Source: Prevotella sp. | GTDB taxonomy: Bacteria > Bacteroidota > Bacteroidia > Bacteroidales > Bacteroidaceae | Reading direction: 5' to 3' | NCBI GenBank assembly: GCA_017428055.1 | Contig: JAFRRN010000098.1 | Location: forward strand, 1 to 56,732 | Length of the DNA: 56,732 nucleotides | Shown here: in pieces, positions 18,502 through 27,975 of the stretch | Numbering within the stretch: the stretch's first letter is position 1 | Layout: each line of letters starts with the position of its first letter | The notes under the pieces: generated by a model | The model's input: the letters and a program-made list of their open reading frames with translations, nothing else | Told to the model about the DNA's origin: nothing | Database searches by the model: none | Translations under genes and position numbers: made by a program

Positions 18502-18543
18502 ATAAACCAACGTTGGATGTGGGCGGATACGCCGATCCGCCCC
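18475..18543. repeat. REP-like double palindrome
   Basis: Two 23-base arms (18475-18497 and 18521-18543) are perfect reverse complements around a 23-base AT-rich centre. Each arm is itself a palindrome, GGGCGGAT and ATCCGCCC around a six-base loop. This architecture resembles REP/BIME elements moved by RAYT transposases. It overlaps the end of the preceding gene, encoding its last residues ADRRIRP and its stop. No second copy was found in this window. Confidence 0.8.
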
Positions 18544-18988
18544 TTCCATTTTTGTCCGTGTTATTCGTGTCCGAAGTTTGTCAATATTTTGTCACGAAAT
18601 GGGCGCAAATGGCGGGCAGTTTTCCAAACGAAAAACCTTTTGGGCGTAAATAACGCAATGGTGACGCTTTTTGTAACGCACTCATTACCAACGTGTTGGC
18701 TTTTGAGGGCGTTTCCAGACGGCGATAAATGCGGCATTTTAACATTTTTTCTGTGGCATCTGTCGCCCATGAAAGCCCCATTTACGAGCGATAACTGTGG
18801 CATCCGTCGTCGATAACTGCCGCCCAAAAAATGTTAAACGCATGTTTCCGTTGTTTTTTACTTGATAGTTTACCTCCAACAACCCCTATTTCCGTCCACG
18901 GAAAATCTATTTCACGATTATTCCCGAACGTCATTTTGTCATAATAAATGATATTCTTTTTTTTCTTGCACAATCCAAGATTATTGAT
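18544..18988. other. Intergenic region with nested repeats
   Basis: This stretch holds no convincing gene. TTTAACATTTTTT (18738-18750) is repeated inverted at 18826-18838. GCGATAAATGCGGCAT (18722-18737) recurs imperfectly as GCGATAACTGTGGCAT (18787-18802). CTGTGGCATCTGTCG (18751) recurs with one change at 18795. The right side becomes very AT-rich before the DUF554 promoter. It could be the remains of a mobile or repeat element. Confidence 0.5.
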
Positions 18989-18996
18989 TACTTTTG
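18989..18996 (+). promoter_or_regulatory. -7 box for the DUF554 gene
   Basis: TACTTTTG matches TAnnTTTG. A start site near 19003 would leave a leader of about 15 bases with GGAGGG directly before the ATG at 19018. The box overlaps an in-frame TTG at 18994, ruling that codon out as the start. Confidence 0.6.
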
Positions 18997-19017
18997 CCCG
19001 TCAAATTACGTGGAGGG

Positions 19018-19710
19018 ATGATAGGTACCATTGTCAACACCGTTTCCATCGTTGTCGGCACCGTCGTAGGGACGGTGCTGCACCGTGGCATCAAGGAGAG
19101 ATACAAGCAGATGCTCTATGACGCATTGGGGCTTGCAAGCCTCGCCATCGGGCTGAATGCCACCATCAGCAACTTCCCGAAGAGCGAATACCCCGTGCTG
19201 TTTATCCTCTCACTCGCCATTGGGGGCGTGGTGGGGACGGTACTCGACATCGACGGGCGATTCAAGCGGTTGGTGGACAAGCGGTCGAGAGGGGGCGATG
19301 CCAACCGTCTTGCCGACGGCCTCTCCACCGCCATCCTGCTCTATTGCATCGGTCCGCTGTCGATGTTGGGCCCTGTCATCAGTGCGTTGAGGGGCGACCA
19401 CACCTTTCTCTTCACCAATGCCACGTTGGATTTCGTGTCATCCACCATCTTCGCCTCCACCTACGGCATCGGCATGGTGTTGGCTGCGCCCGTCTTGTTT
19501 TGTTGGCAGGGTATGTTTTGGCTCATCGCCCATCTCTCCGCCTCGACCATCAGCGAGGCTTTGATGGCGGAGTTGCTCATCGTGGGTGGCTTGATGATTA
19601 CCGCCAGCGGCTTGTCCTTGCTTAGCCTGAAGGATTGCAAGACGCTCAATCTCCTCCCCGCCTTGCTTGTTCCCGTGGTGTGGTTTTGTGTTCGCTCGGC
19701 AATTATCTGA
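19018..19710 (+). CDS. DUF554 family membrane protein
   Basis: The 230-residue protein begins MIGTIVNTVSIVVGTVVGTV and matches the DUF554 (YdfK-like) family of multi-pass inner-membrane proteins. About six to seven hydrophobic helices are visible, with small-residue-rich segments such as FILSLAIGGVVGTVLDIDG and ELLIVGGLMITASGLSLLSL. The family function is unresolved; a small-molecule or ion transport role is often assumed. It lies 60 bases before the giant LRR gene in the same direction and might be cotranscribed, since no good promoter was seen between them. Confidence 0.85.
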   Translation: MIGTIVNTVSIVVGTVVGTVLHRGIKERYKQMLYDALGLASLAIGLNATISNFPKSEYPVLFILSLAIGGVVGTVLDIDGRFKRLVDKRSRGGDANRLADGLSTAILLYCIGPLSMLGPVISALRGDHTFLFTNATLDFVSSTIFASTYGIGMVLAAPVLFCWQGMFWLIAHLSASTISEALMAELLIVGGLMITASGLSLLSLKDCKTLNLLPALLVPVVWFCVRSAII

Positions 19711-19737
19711 TAACAGTTTCTCCCCAAAATACAATTC

Positions 19738-19751
19738 ATTGATTAATCAAT
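19738..19751. promoter_or_regulatory. 14-bp perfect palindrome before the LRR gene
   Basis: ATTGATTAATCAAT is an exact palindrome 20 bases upstream of the LRR start codon. Its position suits an operator, but with AT-only flanks chance is possible. Confidence 0.35.
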
Positions 19752-19770
19752 CGTTACAATAAGAAAGATA

Positions 19771-22700
19771 ATGAGAAAAGTAACATTAAGCATTCTTGCC
19801 ACCTTGCTCCTCATGGTGCAGGGGGCATGGGGCTGGGACGGCTCGGGAACGAGCAACGCCCCGTACCTTATCAAGACCGTGGCTGACTGGGATGCCCTCG
19901 CATCGGGCAGCACCAGTCAAAGCTACAGCGGCAAGTATTTCCGCCAGACGGCTGACATCACGGGTGTCACCAAGATGGTGGGAACAAACGAAAAACCCTT
20001 CGCCGGCATCTACGACGGCGACGGACACACGCTCGGCTTGAGCATCGACAGCAATGATGCCTTCACCGCACCCTTCCGCTACATCGGCGGGACCACCATT
20101 CGCCACCTGCACATCACGGGCAGCGTCAGCGGCAACCTACACACCGCAGGACTCGTGGGAGCCTGCGTGGGCACTGTGGACGGCGCAACGCCGACCAACA
20201 CCATCGACGACTGCCAGGTCTCCGCCACCATTACCGAGAAGTATGGCGACGGCGTACTCCGTGCCGGCGGCTTCATCGGCCACGGCTACGAGGCGAAGAA
20301 CGTGCTGACGGACTGCCTCTTCGACGGCACCATCAACGTGGCGACGGGCAGCCAGGATAGCTATGCCGCGTCCTTCATCGGCTGGAGCCACTACACCACC
20401 GCCGACCGCCAGAGCATCACCAACTGCTTGGACGCCGGCCAATTCAACGGCTTCCACCGCACGGCTCTCTACTACGCCTATTCCGAGAGCGACTATAGCG
20501 CCGACCACGCCATCACCCTCGACCGCTGCTACACCAGCACCATGAGCTACACCGTGGCGCAGGGTACCTTTGTCTTCAACAGCATCACCGTGCCAGACGG
20601 GTGTACCTATACATTCGATAGCGACCCCACGGTGAAGTTTGGTGGCAAGAACTACTGGACCACCGGTGCTGTGGTGAACATCACCGTGCCTGAGGGTACG
20701 TCCTTCGACCACTGGCGCACGCTGACATATCCCGGCGTGTTCGTCGGCGACTGCTTCAAGGCCAGCGGCAAACACCAGTTGCAGGACGTGACGGGGCCTG
20801 TCACGCTCGTCATCGAGACCAACAGCATCCCCGACGCAGAGACCGAGCGCACCCTCTGGGGCGTCACCTACCGCTACCTCTCGCGCCAGGACTACCACTA
20901 CTACTTCAGCGACGAGACCGTAGCCGCCAAGGGCTGGCACTTCGAGAACGACCTCGACGGCGGCACCAAGACAGACAAAGACAACCTGCTTGTCTATGAT
21001 GCCAATGGCGATGCCTCGGAAATCACCGTCGTCACTGGCTACGACGAGGGCGACTACAACGACGACGGCGTGCAGATACACAATGATCTCGTGGGCGACC
21101 TACGTGCCCACACCCATTTGGCTCTGATTGCGCCGCGTGCCTTCAACAACAGCTCGGCCCTGAAGACCCTCTACTTCAAGGACACCGATGCCAACAACTA
21201 CAACGCCCTGCTGCCCTTCGACTTCGAGATTGGCAACGAGGCTTTTGCCAACTGTCCCAACCTGACGGAGGTGAAGATGATGCAATACACCACCGAGGGC
21301 ACCAACCACTGGGAGGGCCTCGCCCCCGCACAGGTGACGAAGCTGGGCGATGACATCTTCCTGGCCTCGCCCAACGCCAAGGTGAGCACCCACCGAAGCG
21401 TCTATCAGCAGTACCTGAGCAGCACGACGTGGAAGCCCTACCGCTCGCGCGTCATCATCTACGACGCCACCGTGGAGGACTTCACCGAGCATGGCGTGAA
21501 GTACCATAAGTTCCGCAACGCCGACGAGACCGAGGCGCTGACCAACGCCGATAAGGAGCAGATGATGGACAACCACCTGCGCATCTGGAACGCCGACTAC
21601 CAGCAGTTCAGCGCCGCCGAGCTGCTCGACACCAAGGACGGCGCCACCGTCTATTACACCTACGTGGTGGGCGTCGATGACGACGACATCGACAGCTACG
21701 ACGGCGTGATGCGCATCTACAACGACGCCGGCTCCTACTACAACTACAAGACGCTGGCCTTAGGCCGCAACGCCATCGCCGGCAACGAGCACGTCAAGAC
21801 CATCGAGTTCTACCAGAGCGCGGGCCGCAGCGACAACAGCTACAGCGACCTGAAGATGGTCATACAGAACGGTGCCCTCAAGGGCTGCAAGAACCTGAAG
21901 GAGCTGCGCCTGTTCTACTACGTGGAGGAAGGCACCGACCACTGGGAGAGCCTCGGCCCGAAGGATGTCATCCCGGGCGACAACATCTTCGGGCTGGCTA
22001 ATGCCACCGAGACGCTGAACATGACGGAAGAAGAGTTTGATGCCTCGACAAGGGCACCAGAAGGCTTCAAGATTCTCGTCTCGCCCTACCGCTATCAGGA
22101 ATTCCTCGACGACCCCAACTGGCTGCCCTATCTCGCCTACATCGAGCCGGTGAACTTCGACCCCACAGGCGGCAGCAAGACCGACTTCACCAAGGACGGT
22201 CTTACCTACGGCTACATCTCCTCGCCCGGCGGCATCTTGCAGACGTCGCAGGTGGTGAGCCAGGACGTGTCGTGGTGGACGGCACCGCGCATCGGTATCG
22301 AGGTGCTTCTGGACATTATGACCCTCTCGTCATGGATGGGAGCGCAAGGAACACTTGAAGGTGTACAGGCAGCCAGCATTGAGGCACAGAAAGAGTTTCT
22401 GTACACATGTAATTTGGTAGAAGGGTCAGAACTGACGATTCAGGCCGCAGAGGGCAATATTGTAACGCTCACTAACACCATAAATTCAGGTAATGGATTT
22501 GCTCAGGCCATTGTCCAATTCTTCAAAACGCAAAACGACAAAGGAATTATTGCGAAAGCATTGTCTAACTATATGGGGCTTAATCTACTCGACAATTTTG
22601 CTGAGAAAGGTATCATCGACCAAGGCGGCAATCTCCTGATGAGCCTCGCAAGGTTAGAAACGTTGGACAAGAATACACTGGGTACTGTTCTTTTGGGATT

Positions 22701-25700
22701 GGTACACGCTGCTAAAGAACAAGTGAAATCACAAACCAGTCTGCTTGCGGTTCAGAGGGCGGCCATGAAGGCACAGGAGCAGGCATGGAAGAAATTGTTG
22801 CTCAAATATACTGCAGCATTTCATATGGATTTTACTTACCAATTAGAGTATGGCACCCTGCTCAAAAAGACCACGTCGCTGCTCAATATAATCAATCCCG
22901 CCAGTGCAGCCACTTCCACTTCCGGCCTTATCGCCTCGCAGGCCTGGGGCGGCAGCGGCTCGTACAACGGCGATGCGCTGAACAAGGGTATGCGCGAGAA
23001 CATCCTGTCGAATATCCACCAGGTGGGACTGGTGGGCGGCGGCTACGTCATCACCACACCGTCGAAGAACCTCCTGTACCATAATTATATTAAGAGCGTG
23101 GACGACAACTTAGAGAACGCCGTCATCTACGCCGGCTTCGACGACGACGGCAACAGCACCACGTCGAACATCACGATGACCTTCGCCCCGAAGGCCTTCC
23201 AGAACAAGACGAACCTCAGGACTATCTCGTTCCACGCCAACGAGGGACAGACCAGCAACGCCTCGATGGCCATGATGATTACCATCCCCGACTCGGCCTT
23301 CGTGGGCTGCACCAACCTGACGGAACTGAACCTGCTGCTGAAGGACAACGAAAAGGGCACCCGCGCCCTCGGTCCCGAGAACTTCGTGCTCGCCGGCGAC
23401 AGCATCTTTGCAGGTCTGGACTCGCTGCGGTTCCACATCCTCATCGACGAGAGCCGCAAGCAGGACTTCCTCGACAACGAGTCGTGGGCACCGCTGGCCC
23501 GTTTCTTCAAGTACGGCACCGCCAAGCCCGAGGTGCAGTACCGCGAGTACGGCGCAAGCTACGCCTACGCCTACGAGCAGAACTCCATCAAGAAGGAGAA
23601 CAAGGTGAGCGGCCACTTGATTGAGCACACCATCGTCACCGGCATGGACTCCACGGACTACTACGGCTTCGCGCAGCAGCATCAGGGCGCCGTGAAACTG
23701 TGCAACGACATCGGCACCTACAACAACTACCAGCTCGACTACGTGCAGCGCAAGGCATTTTACGGCAACCCGATGCTGCGCACCGTATCGTTCACCGACC
23801 TCTATGGGGCTGGCGGCATTGGCGACAGCTATAGCAGCCTCGACATCACGCTGCAAGACTCCTGCTTCGCCTACTGCCCGAACTTAGTGAACATCGACCT
23901 CGTCTATATGAAGACCGACGGCACGAACAAGCTCGTGCCCCTGACGCCACAGCAGGTGAAAGCCGGCAAGGGCATCCTCGACGGCACCACCGCCAAGATA
24001 AAAATGCTGCCCGAGCAGGTGGCATGGTTCGAGGCCGACTCCACATGGGCAGCCTATAAGGACCGCTTCATGCCCTGCATCATGCGCAAGACCGACAAAG
24101 AGGTGTATAACAGACTGAAGGACATGCGCTACTACGACCCCGCCGCCACCGGCACCGACGACGACCTGTGGGACGACTTCATCGACCTGGCACGCATCGC
24201 CGGCGTGGGCTTCTCGTGGATGGACGGGCGCTTCACTAACAACGACAGGGTGCGCTCCTTCGCCGACTTCAAGCAGTTCGAGAGCGTGGGCCTCGACTAT
24301 GTGGGCGGCGGCTGGTTCAACGGCTGCCGTAACCTCGGCAGTATCAACCTGCCCTCCACCATCAAGCGCATCGGACACGACGCGCTGGCCAACACCGGCC
24401 TCCGCGAGATAGAGATTCCCGCCTCGGTGACAGAGATTGAGCAGGATGCCTTCCTCGGCTCCACGGCGCTCAACACCGTCATCGTGCGCGGCGAGACACC
24501 CGCCACGCTGAGCGGTAGCAACCAGTTCGACAAGCACGACGGGCTGCGCATCTACGTGCCGGCTGCGAGCATCGATGCCTACAAGACGGCATGGAGCGAC
24601 TACGCCCAGTACATCGTGAGCGATGCCGAATACCGCAAGGTGACACACATCACCACCACCGCCGTGGGCCAGTTGGCCGATAAGCTCGGACTCACGCCCG
24701 TGAAGGAGAACAGCAAGATACGCTACCTGCAGGGCGACTATGCCAAGTACGACTCGCTGACCGTCAGCGGACCGCTGAACGGCGACGACGTGGCCGTGCT
24801 GCGCCACCTCATGGGTGCCGACGCCTGGGAGAGCGACCCCACCGGCGGCCGCCTGCGCTACCTGAACCTTTGGGGTGCCACCCTCTGCAAGGACACCGAG
24901 CACTCGTACAACGGCTACGGCGTGGACGAATACTTAGAGAAGGACAACTGGGTGGGCGAGTACATGTTCCACAACTGCACCGCACTTGAGACCCTTATCC
25001 TGCCCGCCAGCGTGACGGAGATAGGCGAGAACACCTTCCAGGAGGCCACCGCCCTGAAGCGCATCGCCGTGGGCCGCAACACCACGAAGTACACCCGCGA
25101 CCTGCTGCAGGATCTCGAAGGCATCGAGGAGCTCGTCTTCCTCACCGACCAGTTCGCCTCGTCAGAGAGCAGCGACCCGTGGGAGGCCGACATCGACGTG
25201 GTCTATGTGCGTCAGTCGCAACTGGCCGACTACATGAGCGACCCGGCCCTGACGCGCCGCACGCAGAACGTGACGACCGTCTTCGAGGACGATCAGGTGA
25301 TGTGGGTGCTGGCCGAAGGGGAACACTACTTCCCATCGGAGTACCTCAACCTGGAGAGCGTGGAAGGCATCTTCACCGAGGAGAACAGCAAGGAGATCAT
25401 CTCCTTCAACGAGTTCCAATACTTCCAGAATGTGAAGCGGCTCGATGCCACCTTCACCGGCTGCACCAACCTGTCGAATATCTCGCTGCCCGACTCCATC
25501 GAGTATATCGGCTATGACGCGTTCCGCAACTGCCGCCACCTGAAGAACATCTACATCTCGTGCGACAGCGTGCCCGAAATCGATGCCAACGCCTTCGACA
25601 CCCAGGTGGAGAACTCCTACGGCGACGACGACTTCCGCATCTACGTGCCCAAGGAAATGTGCAAGCGCTACCGCGAGGCATGGCCGCAGTACGCACAGTA

Positions 25701-27570
25701 TATCAATGTGGACACCCGCCGCTACACCGACGACGACATCATCACTGTCACCGTGACCGAGGCGAACACGCTGGCACAGGCACTCGGCCTGACCACCACC
25801 ACCGACAAGCGCGCCGACGGACAGCAGTACATCAGCAGCGCACGCGGCGACTACTCGAAGTACAAGCGGCTGAAGGTGGTAGGCCCCATCTCAGGCGCGG
25901 ACCTCAGCATCCTCCGCTACCTCGCCGGCTTCTGCCCCTGGAGCAACACACGCAACTACATGGGCAAGCTGGAGTACCTCGACCTCTACGACGCCGACCT
26001 CGTGAAGAGCGACTGGACCGTGGCCACTGACACCTACTACAAGTGGTTTACCGATTACGACCATTACCATAGGGCACATATCTCGGAGGACAACACGTTC
26101 CCCACCTACGGTCTGCTGCAGGCCTACAACCTGAAGACACTCATCCTGCCGAAGAGCTGCACCAAGATGGACATCCACGGCCTGATGGAGTGTGAGGGCT
26201 TAGAGGTGCTGGTCATCGGCGACAAGATGGAGGACTTCCAGTGGAGCGCCCTCGACGACGACACCATGCTGACACGCCTCTACATCCTCTCGGAGAAGAA
26301 GACGCAGATGAACGACATGCCGTGGGTGCTCCGCGAGTTCGCCAACAACTACAACCCGACGTTCGACGGCTTCTACGTGCGACCCAGCCTCTACCAGGAG
26401 TACCTGAAGGACCAGAACTACACACAGAACATGCAGCGCACGAACCTCATCTCGAAGGGTGAGTTCGACGAGGACGAGTCGTTCCTGGCCTTCGCCGCCC
26501 ACGGTGCCGCCACTCAGGACGACCTGGCCAACGTGAACGATGTAAGCGGTTGGTTCCAGAACCACCCGGGTATCACCGACCTCACGCCCCTGGGCTACAC
26601 CCTCATCGACTCGCTGAAGACAGCCGACATCGCGCCGCTGACGCAGCTGCAGAAGGTCGTGCTGCCCGTGACGCTTGAGACCATCGAGGACGGCCTCTTC
26701 AAAAACGCCACCAACCTGCGCTATGTCGATATGCTGATGTGCGACTCTACCAGCGTCATCGCCGACGTGAAGGCCCGCGGTCTCAGCCGCATCGGCATCG
26801 ACAGTCTGCAGACGCTCGTCTATCTGCCCCAGACCTACGGCACCGCTGACGGCACGAACCTCGTCGTAGCAAACGGCGGCGGCCTCGCGGCCAAGACCTT
26901 CCGACTGGTGGACGGCAAGGACTACTGCGTGCCCTACGCCTTCACCGCTGAGAGCGTGGAGAACTCGCGCACCCTCGTCGACAAGAACAAGAAATACACC
27001 GTCTGCCTGCCGTACAAGATGAACGAGCCAGTGGGTGGCAAGGCCTACAAGCTGACGGGCCGCAATGCCAATACGCTCGTCTTCACTGAGGTGAACGGAC
27101 AGATGGAGGCTTTGCAGCCATACCTTGTCGTGACGCAAACGTCGGGCGTGTCGCTCGCCACGGACATCGGGCAGGAGATCCCGCCCAGCACCGCCGCCTA
27201 CACCGCCAAGCAGGTGGATGGCCCAGGCTACACGATGCGCGGCACCTTCTCCACCATCGACAACTCGACGGCAGCGGAGTTGGGCGCATACATCCTCCAG
27301 CGAGACGACCTGTGGCATCCCGTGACGACGACCGAGCAACAGGCTTATATCCCGCCATTCCGTGCCTACCTCCTGCCGAGTGCCGCAGGCTATGGCGCGA
27401 AGGAACTTGGGATGGAATTGATTGACGGCATTGCCGACGGCATCGAGCAGTTCAAGACTGTTGACCGCGACGGCACGGAGCGTTACTACGACCTCAATGG
27501 CCGTCCGCTCAATGACAAGCCAGGCAAGGGAGTATACATCTTTAACGGAAAGAAATACACAAACCAATAA
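19771..27570 (+). CDS. Giant BspA-like leucine-rich-repeat surface protein
   Basis: The protein has 2599 residues and a signal peptide (residues 1-22, ending VQGAWGW). Residues of about 20-190 contain GLUG/right-handed-helix-like sequence (PFAGIYDGDGHTLGLSI). Next come four long modules with LRR_5 strands such as IAPRAFNNSSALKTLYF and ALKGCKNLKELRLFYY. The second half has classic BspA motifs (LPASVTEIGENTFQEATALKRIAVG) and two related TVTEANTLAQALGL-type units. The end is RYYDLNGRPLNDKPGKGVYIFNG, the sorting-type tail shared with other proteins here. BspA-like proteins mediate adhesion to host or bacterial surfaces; that role is inferred. The third module is interrupted by a helical segment of about 200 residues (nt 22290-22890) with lower G+C. 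Most of the gene uses strongly G/C-ending codons, unlike its neighbours. A dockerin gene follows 12 bases later. Confidence 0.88.
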   Translation: MRKVTLSILATLLLMVQGAWGWDGSGTSNAPYLIKTVADWDALASGSTSQSYSGKYFRQTADITGVTKMVGTNEKPFAGIYDGDGHTLGLSIDSNDAFTAPFRYIGGTTIRHLHITGSVSGNLHTAGLVGACVGTVDGATPTNTIDDCQVSATITEKYGDGVLRAGGFIGHGYEAKNVLTDCLFDGTINVATGSQDSYAASFIGWSHYTTADRQSITNCLDAGQFNGFHRTALYYAYSESDYSADHAITLDRCYTSTMSYTVAQGTFVFNSITVPDGCTYTFDSDPTVKFGGKNYWTTGAVVNITVPEGTSFDHWRTLTYPGVFVGDCFKASGKHQLQDVTGPVTLVIETNSIPDAETERTLWGVTYRYLSRQDYHYYFSDETVAAKGWHFENDLDGGTKTDKDNLLVYDANGDASEITVVTGYDEGDYNDDGVQIHNDLVGDLRAHTHLALIAPRAFNNSSALKTLYFKDTDANNYNALLPFDFEIGNEAFANCPNLTEVKMMQYTTEGTNHWEGLAPAQVTKLGDDIFLASPNAKVSTHRSVYQQYLSSTTWKPYRSRVIIYDATVEDFTEHGVKYHKFRNADETEALTNADKEQMMDNHLRIWNADYQQFSAAELLDTKDGATVYYTYVVGVDDDDIDSYDGVMRIYNDAGSYYNYKTLALGRNAIAGNEHVKTIEFYQSAGRSDNSYSDLKMVIQNGALKGCKNLKELRLFYYVEEGTDHWESLGPKDVIPGDNIFGLANATETLNMTEEEFDASTRAPEGFKILVSPYRYQEFLDDPNWLPYLAYIEPVNFDPTGGSKTDFTKDGLTYGYISSPGGILQTSQVVSQDVSWWTAPRIGIEVLLDIMTLSSWMGAQGTLEGVQAASIEAQKEFLYTCNLVEGSELTIQAAEGNIVTLTNTINSGNGFAQAIVQFFKTQNDKGIIAKALSNYMGLNLLDNFAEKGIIDQGGNLLMSLARLETLDKNTLGTVLLGLVHAAKEQVKSQTSLLAVQRAAMKAQEQAWKKLLLKYTAAFHMDFTYQLEYGTLLKKTTSLLNIINPASAATSTSGLIASQAWGGSGSYNGDALNKGMRENILSNIHQVGLVGGGYVITTPSKNLLYHNYIKSVDDNLENAVIYAGFDDDGNSTTSNITMTFAPKAFQNKTNLRTISFHANEGQTSNASMAMMITIPDSAFVGCTNLTELNLLLKDNEKGTRALGPENFVLAGDSIFAGLDSLRFHILIDESRKQDFLDNESWAPLARFFKYGTAKPEVQYREYGASYAYAYEQNSIKKENKVSGHLIEHTIVTGMDSTDYYGFAQQHQGAVKLCNDIGTYNNYQLDYVQRKAFYGNPMLRTVSFTDLYGAGGIGDSYSSLDITLQDSCFAYCPNLVNIDLVYMKTDGTNKLVPLTPQQVKAGKGILDGTTAKIKMLPEQVAWFEADSTWAAYKDRFMPCIMRKTDKEVYNRLKDMRYYDPAATGTDDDLWDDFIDLARIAGVGFSWMDGRFTNNDRVRSFADFKQFESVGLDYVGGGWFNGCRNLGSINLPSTIKRIGHDALANTGLREIEIPASVTEIEQDAFLGSTALNTVIVRGETPATLSGSNQFDKHDGLRIYVPAASIDAYKTAWSDYAQYIVSDAEYRKVTHITTTAVGQLADKLGLTPVKENSKIRYLQGDYAKYDSLTVSGPLNGDDVAVLRHLMGADAWESDPTGGRLRYLNLWGATLCKDTEHSYNGYGVDEYLEKDNWVGEYMFHNCTALETLILPASVTEIGENTFQEATALKRIAVGRNTTKYTRDLLQDLEGIEELVFLTDQFASSESSDPWEADIDVVYVRQSQLADYMSDPALTRRTQNVTTVFEDDQVMWVLAEGEHYFPSEYLNLESVEGIFTEENSKEIISFNEFQYFQNVKRLDATFTGCTNLSNISLPDSIEYIGYDAFRNCRHLKNIYISCDSVPEIDANAFDTQVENSYGDDDFRIYVPKEMCKRYREAWPQYAQYINVDTRRYTDDDIITVTVTEANTLAQALGLTTTTDKRADGQQYISSARGDYSKYKRLKVVGPISGADLSILRYLAGFCPWSNTRNYMGKLEYLDLYDADLVKSDWTVATDTYYKWFTDYDHYHRAHISEDNTFPTYGLLQAYNLKTLILPKSCTKMDIHGLMECEGLEVLVIGDKMEDFQWSALDDDTMLTRLYILSEKKTQMNDMPWVLREFANNYNPTFDGFYVRPSLYQEYLKDQNYTQNMQRTNLISKGEFDEDESFLAFAAHGAATQDDLANVNDVSGWFQNHPGITDLTPLGYTLIDSLKTADIAPLTQLQKVVLPVTLETIEDGLFKNATNLRYVDMLMCDSTSVIADVKARGLSRIGIDSLQTLVYLPQTYGTADGTNLVVANGGGLAAKTFRLVDGKDYCVPYAFTAESVENSRTLVDKNKKYTVCLPYKMNEPVGGKAYKLTGRNANTLVFTEVNGQMEALQPYLVVTQTSGVSLATDIGQEIPPSTAAYTAKQVDGPGYTMRGTFSTIDNSTAAELGAYILQRDDLWHPVTTTEQQAYIPPFRAYLLPSAAGYGAKELGMELIDGIADGIEQFKTVDRDGTERYYDLNGRPLNDKPGKGVYIFNGKKYTNQ

Positions 27571-27582
27571 GGAAAGGAGAGA

Positions 27583-27915
27583 ATGGACATGAATGCTATA
27601 CGAAAAGCCGCCCTCGCCGCACTGTTCGCCATCATGGCGGGCAGCGCGGGGGCGGCGACCCAGAAGGGCGACGTGAACAATGACGGCAACGTGAACATCG
27701 TGGACGTGAGTACGCTGCTGCAATATATCCTTAACGACAAGCTTGAGTGCGACGTTGCCGTCGCCGACATGAACGGCGATGGCGAGGTGAACGTGGTTGA
27801 CGTGATTGCGCTGATTGACTACATCCTCCGCAAGACATCCACCACCGAGACGGGCGACTTCTCCGACGACCCCGCCACGGAGCCGGCATACTCGCCGAGG
27901 AGAGGAATGGAATAA
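27583..27915 (+). CDS. Secreted dockerin type I protein
   Basis: This small 110-residue exported protein has a signal peptide (to about GSAGAA, residue 24) followed by two calcium-binding dockerin loops, DVNNDGNVNIVDV and DMNGDGEVNVVDV, each with the helix that follows (STLLQYILND, IALIDYILRK). The tail is short and charged and carries no catalytic domain. A ribosome-binding site (GGAAAGGAGAG) precedes the first ATG. Dockerins normally bind cohesins; I do not recognise a cohesin in the window. Cotranscription with the LRR protein suggests the two act together on the surface. Confidence 0.85.
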   Translation: MDMNAIRKAALAALFAIMAGSAGAATQKGDVNNDGNVNIVDVSTLLQYILNDKLECDVAVADMNGDGEVNVVDVIALIDYILRKTSTTETGDFSDDPATEPAYSPRRGME

Positions 27916-27948
27916 GCACGGAATATCCTGTGCTTATTCCTCTTTTTA
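27909..27948 (+). terminator. Rho-independent terminator after the dockerin gene
   Basis: GGAATAAGCACGG (27909-27921) pairs with CCTGTGCTTATTCC (27927-27940) with one bulged T, followed by TCTTTTTATA. The dockerin stop codon lies inside the left arm. Confidence 0.85.
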
Positions 27949-27975
27949 TAATATTAAGCCCATGAAGCGAATAAG

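Noticed and set aside
18994-19017. TTG start for the DUF554 protein
   Set aside because: It overlaps the promoter -7 box; the family begins at the later ATG.
20137-27723. Very long antisense open frames inside the LRR gene
   Set aside because: They arise from the strong G/C third-position bias of the sense strand, lack signal peptides or domains, and the sense protein has clear LRR motifs.
27916-27975. Manganese riboswitch before mntP
   Set aside because: Only 60 bases are available and they are occupied by the dockerin terminator and a short AT-rich leader.
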